NCBI GenBank assembly: GCA_943737045.1
Contig: CALSFV010000349.1
Span: 62,001 to 126,000, forward strand
DNA: 64,000 bases
Source: Parapristionchus giblindavisi
Lineage: Eukaryota > Nematoda > Chromadorea > Rhabditida > Diplogasteridae
Direction: 5' to 3'
The notes beneath the pieces were generated by a model. It was not told where the DNA came from. It did no database searches and saw nothing but the letters and a program-made list of their open reading frames with translations. Shown piece by piece: positions 56,601 to 64,000 of this stretch (position 1 is the first letter of the stretch; each line of letters opens with the position of its first letter). The position numbers and the translations under genes are program-made.

Positions 56601-59600
56601 GAATAATTCACTGTTAAAATGGTTATTATTATTTGACTATATTTTGTATCAATTTACATACTATATTTCCCAGATGCAACAAGCACCAACACTTCGAGCA
56701 GTAGCAGTAGTAAGAAGGGCAAGAAGCACCAGCCTCAACGTGAGGACTCCACCTCATCCTCGTCATCTGAATCCGGTTCTTCGACCCCGACCACCTCGTC
56801 CTCTCCCACAACACGAACCGCCAAGACGCCCTCGTCGCCCATATCGATCGTTGTCGATAAGGTACTGTAGTATTGGTGGTGGTTCTTCCCGGGACCCACA
56901 TGATCTACCAATCGATAGATAACTCCATATGCAGATTAGTGTAGATATTGGGCAGCAAGAAATCTTTGAATCACTCGATATGAGTACTGTAGCTATTTGA
57001 TCAATCAATAAGTATATTTATCGATATGTTCAGCATGAAACAATACGTGTGTGTAGAGCAATAATACATACATCGCAGAAAACTCTCGACAGGGATTGAT
57101 CTAGAAGAGAAATAAATGAATATCTTTATTCAGGAAGAAGAAGTAGGTTCCTCTCGATCCTCATCCACCCTCTCATCACCGTCAGCTTCGCTTCTTGACA
57201 CTACGGACACTGCCAGAATCGCTGACGGTGCCCTATCCGACACGGAAGTGGAACGCCATAAGCGAGACTCTACCGGACAAGCTGTGAGTTGATCTTTGAT
57301 CACTGGGGACGTGTAGTTTGAACATTGATAATATTTATGATTTCTAAAGCATTGTTTGATCTAGAACGATCTTTGATCTCTGGGAAGAGCAGTTTGTACT
57401 TTGATCAATAGATATATGTAGTTTGATCACATCGCTGACGTCTGTCTGATTGCAGCATGGCAGTGATGTCGCGGAGTGGAACTGGGGAGAGTTTCCGAAG
57501 ACAATGGAGGAACAGAAGAAGGAGAAGGAACCCGAGAAACCATCCAAGGTACGTTGCTTATTGGCTATTTGTGTTTCGACATATTCTCACTATTGACTAT
57601 GGTTGGTTCGTAGAGTGATCGTAGTGTGCGCGAAACGTGAATGCATCGGGTTGATTGGATATGATTCTCGATTGAGTCTTCTTTCCTTCAGGGTTACTCT
57701 TGGTGGCCATGGTACAGAGGTGCGACTAGTGGAGACAAGGCTGGTGTGACCTCTCCCAGTACCGAAGAAACGGTACGTGATCTTTGATCTTTGAACTTTG
57801 ATCTCTTATCATAAATGCTTTCCTTTTGTGTCCAGGCGCTCTTTCCGTTTGTTTGGACGATTGAGAAGGATAATAAGGTTGCTAGTGTATACCATCGTAT
57901 GGTAGTGTACTGTAGTTTTGAATTATCGATTAGATATCGTAATCTAGCGAGAGCATGGTCTTAGACAGAAACACTATACCGTATCCTGTTATTATTGTCT
58001 GTTGTCGATTTTCAATCTTGAATCAATCAACAAGCTCTTTTAGGGCATTTATCTTGACGATCTTCTCACGAATAATGCGGGCGTTGACCCGAACAAGCTC
58101 CAGCGGTACATTGGTAGACCAAGCAGGTATGTACAGTGTAGTTTGATCTTTGTCAACTTGTAGTTTTATCTCTGATCACTGGTCTTTACTGTTCTTCTTT
58201 TTCAGTCAATCAATAGACGCTGATTCGGGCAACGGCAGTGGTCTGACGACGTCGCCCTCGTCGCCTTCTGGTCGTACTGACCCAGATGAGATGATGGTCG
58301 ACGTCCACGATGACAAGGTACGGTATGATACTGTGGAGACCTAGATATTTTTTGGTTTATTGATTAATTGCATCGATCATCAGTATTGAGTGTTGGTACG
58401 GAGTTAGTGTGACAGACACGATATTTCGGTAGATACTATCGACTGACTTATCGATTATGGATTTCAGACGCCCACCCAGGAACAGCGTCCCACACCCGCG
58501 ACCTCGAATCTGGTGAAAGCGGCATCGGAAGAGAATATCGATGTCAAACCGAAGCCTGACACAACGGAGAAGAAGAAGCGAACACAGTCGGAGATATTGT
58601 GAGTGATCTTTGATCGATCATTGTGTGGTTTGTGTTTTGATCTTTGGCCTCTGTTCAGCCCGATGAGTGAGGATGAGGACTTTACGCAGGAGGAAGATTA
58701 TATCAGAGAGGAGTCGACTGGAAAAATGTGAGTTTAAAATATCTACTGTTGTACCTGACTCTGTTTCTACATATATATTTCATTCATTTCTTGTCTGTCT
58801 GTATGTTTATCTCCCACTCTCAAACTATAGAGGTCTCATACTGCAGTATTTCCCTACTACATTAATATTCCATTATTCATTACAGTTACTTCCGTACCCT
58901 TCGTCTATCGTCTGATCGTCTGAAGGCTCTTGGACTGCAATGGGGAGCCAATGAGTGCCGATTCTCCATCACGACCAAGTTCCAGGTAGGCAAACGGACA
59001 CGGTTTACAATACTGATTTGCATTTTTAGCATGCTGATTGTTCTTCTTATGTTTGTATTGTTCTTGTTAGTGCGATGAAACGCGCATCTGCCAAGTCATT
59101 CTCGTACTACTTGGAATATCATTGTGTGTGTATGGGAAAGAAAATGATTAATCATCGATGAAATCTTTAATTTAATTTAAATTAAATTTATTATTGTACT
59201 CCTGCTTATTCTAATCTCTGGTGATTGTAGGGTACCACATGGTGTGCATGCAACATTTACTTGTACAAGTCGACTGAGAAGATTGTCATTTCGGATATTG
59301 ATGGTGAGAAGATATATTAATAATTTTATTGTTAATCTTTTATTACTATTAGTATAGTATAGGGATATTAGTATTGATTATGAGCCGATTAGCACCTTGA
59401 ACTGATTTTCAATAGTATTTTAAATCAATAACTGGATATCAGGTACGATAACGAAGTCTGACGTGCTCGGTCACGTGATCCCCGCCATTGGAGGACAATG
59501 GGCGCATACTGGAGTGGCTGAGTTGTACACGAGGATCAAGTCGAATGGGTACGGTATTCAAATTATTGATTGATCAGAACATTTCATATAGTAAGTGTAC

Positions 59601-60795
59601 GAGTTATGCCATTCGTACAATTGTCAGTGATAGACCTAACGAAGACGATCTATTTCGAATCTTTACATGAGATTTCTTCAGCTACAAGCTTGTGTACCTC
59701 TCCTCTCGTGCAATTGGCCAATCATCGATGACCAAAAAGTATCTGAAGACGATTGAGCAGGACTCGCGAGTGCTGCCCGATGGACCGGTACTACTGGCGC
59801 CCGATAGCGTCCTCGTCGCGTTCAGAAGGTATGCTAGTAATATTATTGTTATTATGACTATGATGGTACACACAGAATCTCTCTTAACCAGTAATGGAAG
59901 CAGTATAAGGTCAATGAAACAAAATCTGCGTGGTTGGATTAGGCAACATTTGGTTGAAGTTTGTGGTTCACTCATAACATGATATTAGTGCATTTATGTT
60001 ATATTTACAATACTCAATACTTTCTATAAATTGATTAATATTTATTTTATTTATTTATTATTATTATTCTGCATCAATTTAAGAGAAGTGATCGAACGTC
60101 GTCCCGAGGAGTTCAAGATTGCCGCCCTCTCCGATCTCAAGAAGCTCTTCCCCACTAAGGCTCCCTTCTTTGCTGGATTTGGCAATCGTGATACGGTAAT
60201 ATTATTGATTGGTTGAACGATGGAATACCGTAAATCGTTGCAGGACGTCAAGTCGTATCGTGCAGTCAACATTGACGAGTCGCGCATCCTCATTATCGAT
60301 CCATCTGGAACGGTCAAACGGTGGGTCTACAGTATCCATCATCTTATCGATTATATCTCGGTAGATGAGGATTATCGATTGACTTTTGCAGTGCTGATTC
60401 ATTTGGCTACCGTAGCAGCTACAAGTGCATGGCACAGGACAGTGTCGACTGCATATTCCCGCCCATACTTGACGAGTGAGTATACTGTAATAGCTTGATG
60501 ATTATCGATTTTTCTGTAGACAATTTATTGTTTGATTTGCAGACGTGCTCAGAAGAAGACTCACCTGTCGTTCTCTCGCCCTCAAACCTCGAGGTACGGT
60601 AGCTTACTTGTGCTGACGACTCGTGTCGTTTTGTTTTATTTTTATTAAGATACGAATTCATTGATTGATCGATCGATTGATTTATTGATTAATTTATTCA
60701 ATTTCAGTGCACACACTTTTTGGTCATCCAAGAGTGGTGATGTCTCCGACGATGAGCTTGCCAAGTACGAGGCATCGAGAAAGAAGAAGAAGTAA
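53694..60795 (+). CDS. Lipin (phosphatidate phosphatase), 28 exons, 897 aa
   Basis: Mg-dependent phosphatidic acid phosphatase making diacylglycerol at the ER and nuclear envelope; also needed for nuclear-envelope dynamics in nematodes. All 28 exons join in phase (2694 nt). N-LIP domain, residues 1-113: [46 protein letters not shown] long Ser/Thr/Pro/Lys-rich middle (about 114-415) has a basic run [17 protein letters not shown] (about 422-428) is the usual WxWGxx landmark. The C-LIP/HAD domain starts about 630 with [20 protein letters not shown]. Catalytic DIDGT is at 674-678, followed by [27 protein letters not shown], and [17 protein letters not shown]. The C-terminus is KKKK. Exon borders: 53694-53766, 53866-53969, 54219-54302, 54573-54650, 54735-54789, 54917-55000, 55345-55429, 55487-55555, 55835-56044, 56428-56492, 56674-56861, 57134-57283, 57456-57548, 57692-57772, 57836-57877, 58044-58126, 58206-58317, 58468-58598, 58659-58727, 58886-58985, 59231-59303, 59443-59548, 59682-59828, 60084-60195, 60244-60320, 60392-60475, 60543-60593, 60708-60795. 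Confidence 0.95.
56148..56217 (+). other. tRNA-like sequence in lipin intron 9
   Basis: TGTGGTGTAGTGGGGAGCGT (A-box type) and CGCTTGTTCGACTCCCGCC (B-box type). Same general build as the tRNA-like pieces in the foldback elements. No full cloverleaf. Confidence 0.5.
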
Positions 60796-62100
60796 GCCTC
60801 TACACCACTCGCTGGCGACGTTTCCTAAATCACAGAACGTGTATACACCACGCTATTTACCGGTAACCTTGTAGATGTTATTAATTGATTATTGTGCTAC
60901 TCTTATCAATTCATTATTGTACAATCTTCACTTGTTCATTCATTTCATCACACAGACTTTCACTCTCATTTCATTTGATTACGGTAGTCGACTTTTGTCT
61001 CTTCTCACCACAAACCACACCAATTAGTATACCTCGCCCTCGTACAGTAATCTCTTTACCATACACAAGTAACTAAAAACGGATTGTACACAAGACATTT
61101 TCCCCTAATTTTTCTTAATTATTAATTTTAGTATATATATTAATTACCGTATCCCATACTCGTTCAGTGATTCCCACCACGATTTCTTGCTCGTATCATG
61201 TAAATTAATTGATTTATTGATTGATTACTTTATTATGACTATTTTCGTGTACTCGCTAACATGTTTCTTTCTCTTTTCGTCCATTTTTGCTTTTTTTTCA
61301 TTCATTTTTTTCCTTTTTCGTCTTTATTAAGATGCATGTAGATAGATATACAGTAGCCCCGTGTACAGAATTCGGATAGAGTGTATTTTCCCAATTCACC
61401 CCGTTGTCCTCTGCACTCTATAGTGAAATTGTATCGGTGATAAACGTCGCCGTACTCGATGCACCACCGTGGTGTGCCCTACTGATTCTGGTCTTTCCTA
61501 CACCGATTGAAAAATCCGTTGCAACGTCTGTCTGCGGAATTCATCTCTCATGGGTAAGGGAATCATTCCCTTATAGATATTCGATTTTTTCTGTGGGTGT
61601 GTGTATTGCCCCCACACTATTCGTCAATAATATCCAGGTTACCTCCCATCGTTTGCTATCGATATTCCATTTCTTTGATATTTCTATAGATATTATAGTA
61701 ATTGACATAGTAGTTACATATATACTCCCTTTGTTTCTTACTTATTCTTGTTTTCTCTACCACCCATATTCTATTCTCCCACACCCGCTCATGTACTCCC
61801 CTTGTGACTCTTAATGTTTTATCCTCATGTTTATGTATTTTGTTGAGAGCAATACAGAGTTGATTTTTAATGTTTTCTTCGTTTCTAGTACAAAAGACCC
61901 TGATGGGAGAATCCTACGGGGATCGAACTCATCGATAATCCAATAAGCCTTGTTCAATCTCCTTCCTCTTATCCACAAGGCAATGGTTCTCTACCCCAAC
62001 ATTCGATGCTTTTTCAAGATATGATTATATATGCCGATTTTGGAACCGCCCATTTAACTACGCGGGGATGGACACTTCAGATGACTCCTACCTCATTATT
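60796..62100. other. Lipin 3' flank, intergenic
   Basis: No second gene seen. T-rich stretches and TACCGTA words. The 136-codon frame at 61404 is hydrophobic by composition, not a recognised protein. Confidence 0.5.
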
Positions 62101-63148
62101 TCACATTCTCCCATGCGAAATACCCCGAACCCGTAGCAAAAAACAACAAATCCCAAATGCATTTATTAACAAAAAATGTGAAAAAGAAGTAGCCGCCTTC
62201 GTAGAGCAGTAGCAGCACTTCTTACGGCAGTTGGTGGCACGGAGTGGGACACGAACGTAGCACTTGCGGCAGATCTGCTTGTCGCAGTTGTACTTCTGAA
62301 CGAGCCTACGGAGAGAAGGCTCGATGATGTCTCCGCAGAGACAGAGAAAAGGGTGGAGGGTAGCCAACTTCTCAATTCCGCACTGGGCGAGATTGCAGTC
62401 ATCCTCGAGCTTGAAGCCTGGAAAATTTATCAGTTGATGACGATGACAAGGATAACAATAGATAGAGGTTCTTACATGACCAAGATCTGCTCGCCTCCGA
62501 TTCCTGTGCCATCCACGGTGCCCTTGATTGAGGAATGATGAGAGGTCTAAACGGGAGCGGAGACGTGGCTGCAATATTGAAAAAAATTATCGTTTGATAA
62601 GGAATGTAAGACTGGGCTTTAATCATTTTATGCAAGAACCGTTTTTGGAAAACGCCTCCGCTAATGACGTCACATTATGGGTTTTCTGGAGAAGAGATTT
62701 CCACTCGGCACTGCTTCCGATTATCCTATCATATATGCACAATTTAAATTATAGCATCGTTCGGATCCAAACATAGCATACCGTTATCGAAAACAGACAT
62801 ATTTCCATTTCAAGTCTTTATTTAAACTTAATTCAATCCAACAATTTCGGCCGTTAATTTATTTAAAATAAAATTTTAAACTTAGAAACGAATTAAAGAA
62901 TATCAATTGTCGTTTTGCTAAAGTATGTGAATATGTAATACTAAAGAGATGCAAAAGGAATGAAATGGAAGGACAACAGGGAAAGGTTGGCAGTCATATC
63001 GCGAGCAGTGCCGGTGATTCAAATACGATCGAACTAATCAAAAAACTTTCCTACCTTGCATGGGGACGATGTGCAGGTTCGGCGAGTCAAGAAGATAGTC
63101 GTCGGTGACACCAGACCGATCAGAGTAGGTGGCACGAGTCGAGGACAT
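62101..63148 (-). pseudogene. Decayed ubiquitin-ribosomal L40 fusion
   Basis: Minus strand. Exon-like blocks are 63055-63148 (MSSTRATYSDRSG... PNLHIVPMQ), 62476-62568 and 62417 down. The third block reads [20 protein letters not shown], then HPFLCLCGD and [37 protein letters not shown]. This aligns with the end of ubiquitin (KQLEDGRTLADYNI...LRLRGG) joined to eL40 (IIEPSLRQLAQKYNCDK). In block 2, GIGGEQILV echoes GIPPDQQRLIF, but in another frame. After CRKK the frame shifts; the AATRALR-type tail and a TAA overlapping AATAAA lie in the next frame. The GG cleavage site is changed to GD, so no free ubiquitin would be released. Confidence 0.65.
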
Positions 63149-63639
63149 CTGAATCAGCACAGATAATTCGAACAAATAATTTCGATGCACAAGGATATCT
63201 GAAACAATGGATAATTCTAACAACTAGAGATAAATGAGCGCAGAAACGTGTCTACACCCATGCCTGAATCAACAGGAATTTCTGTACAAACAAATATTTA
63301 CTTTCTCACCTGGCCCTTTTGTCAATCCTGGGCGGTGCGCAGGACGGGACGAACTTCTTAGCGGGAGCTCGTGTGCCGGTAGAGCCACAGGGTAGACTAG
63401 ACGAAGGAGTCAAGCATATCTGAATCAACGGTTAATTCAAGCGCACACCAGAGAAATTGACAAAAGTGGAAAAAGAGTACGAATTGCGAAAATAATCAAA
63501 ATCCCAAGCAATTAAAAAGCTATAGGAAAGATTGGACAACGACCGTACGGCTCCAGACATACAAACGCAATACGGTTGACAACAACAAGGAAAACGACGA
63601 AAACGAGAAGCAAGAGACGAAAAAGGAAAATAGGAACTG

Positions 63640-63916
63640 AAAAGTTTCTCGAATGTTGCATCATTACGGTAGTCCCGTTTGATCAGAGCAGTGCCGTGTG
63701 GAGATAGGAGTGATGACTGAAGCCACATATCATTAACTGTAGATTGAGTGAAGAGCGTAGATGGATGTGCACTCATAGGAGTCTTCGACGATGATGATAA
63801 AGACGGAAAGAGTGGACGAGGAGAGGCCGTAGCTGCTCCTGATCCACCAATCATTAACGAATTGAGATGAGTCATGGCGGGCGAACGAGTTGAGCTCATC
63901 GAGCACGATGATGCAC
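63640..63916 (-). CDS. Ser-rich exon of a gene running off the right edge
   Basis: A CTGTAG acceptor opens GASSCSMSSTRSPAMTHLNS, then LMIGGSGAATASPRPLFPSL, SSSSKTPMSAHPSTLF and TQSTVNDMWLQSSLL. Codon use is GC-richer than the flanks. The upstream exon would be beyond 63970 or past the window. The 3' border is not certain; the open frame runs on to 63432 but becomes phenylalanine- and cysteine-rich, like non-coding DNA. No family recognised. Confidence 0.4.
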
Positions 63917-64000
63917 CTACAGAGTACGGTAGTTGATTGAGAATTGATTGATTACGGTATCCAATCGACACAGATACGGTAGCGTACATACCGTATGCCG

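Noticed and set aside
61404..61814. 136-codon hydrophobic frame after lipin
   Set aside because: Composition follows T-rich DNA; no start context or motif.

Overview
The window is nuclear DNA from a nematode, most likely a rhabditid or diplogastrid (Pristionchus-like) worm. The evidence is short exons with 40-100 bp introns ending in TTTCAG, nematode-type serpentine chemoreceptors, Tc5-like and Tc1/mariner-like transposons, and a conserved multi-exon lipin gene. The species cannot be named from the sequence. Gene density is low, and much of the first 45 kb is folded-back transposable-element DNA.

Layout: 1.9-2.2 kb holds a small secreted-peptide gene. 2.8-9.4 kb holds two hAT-type elements, a Tc5-like foldback inserted in a tRNA-like sequence, and a decayed mariner nested in the larger hAT element. 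9.6-11.2 kb is a truncated srd-like chemoreceptor (minus). 11.9-14.1 kb is a tandem array of three tiny paralogous genes for pre-pro-peptides with cationic, valine-rich, putatively amidated products. 14.4-14.9 kb is a possible fourth small secreted gene (minus). 18.0-21.0 kb is a 72-residue secreted protein whose first intron carries a 1.2 kb Tc5-like foldback and a MITE. 21.0-24.2 kb is a class 3 lipase (minus). 24.7-28.1 kb is a nest of hAT and Tc5-like elements around a real tRNA-Ala. 29.5-33.9 kb is a second chemoreceptor (sra/srab-like) interrupted by a 2.5 kb inverted satellite array. 37.6-39.8 kb has orphan dynein heavy-chain exons and an unrecognised glycine-rich C-terminus. 40-42.6 kb is a large foldback with a nested hAT element. 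44.8-45.7 kb is a LINE fragment. 50.7-51.2 kb has two small candidate genes in divergent arrangement. 53.7-60.8 kb is a complete 28-exon lipin gene. 62.1-63.1 kb is a decayed ubiquitin-L40 fusion, and part of another gene lies at the right edge.

The lipin (phosphatidate phosphatase) and the lipase both act in lipid metabolism but are far apart and not arranged as an operon. The small secreted genes look like fast-evolving peptides. The strongest theme is that several unrelated foldback transposons carry tRNA-like A-box/B-box sequence, in both arms or at the centre, and one Tc5-like copy sits exactly in the D-arm of another tRNA-like sequence.
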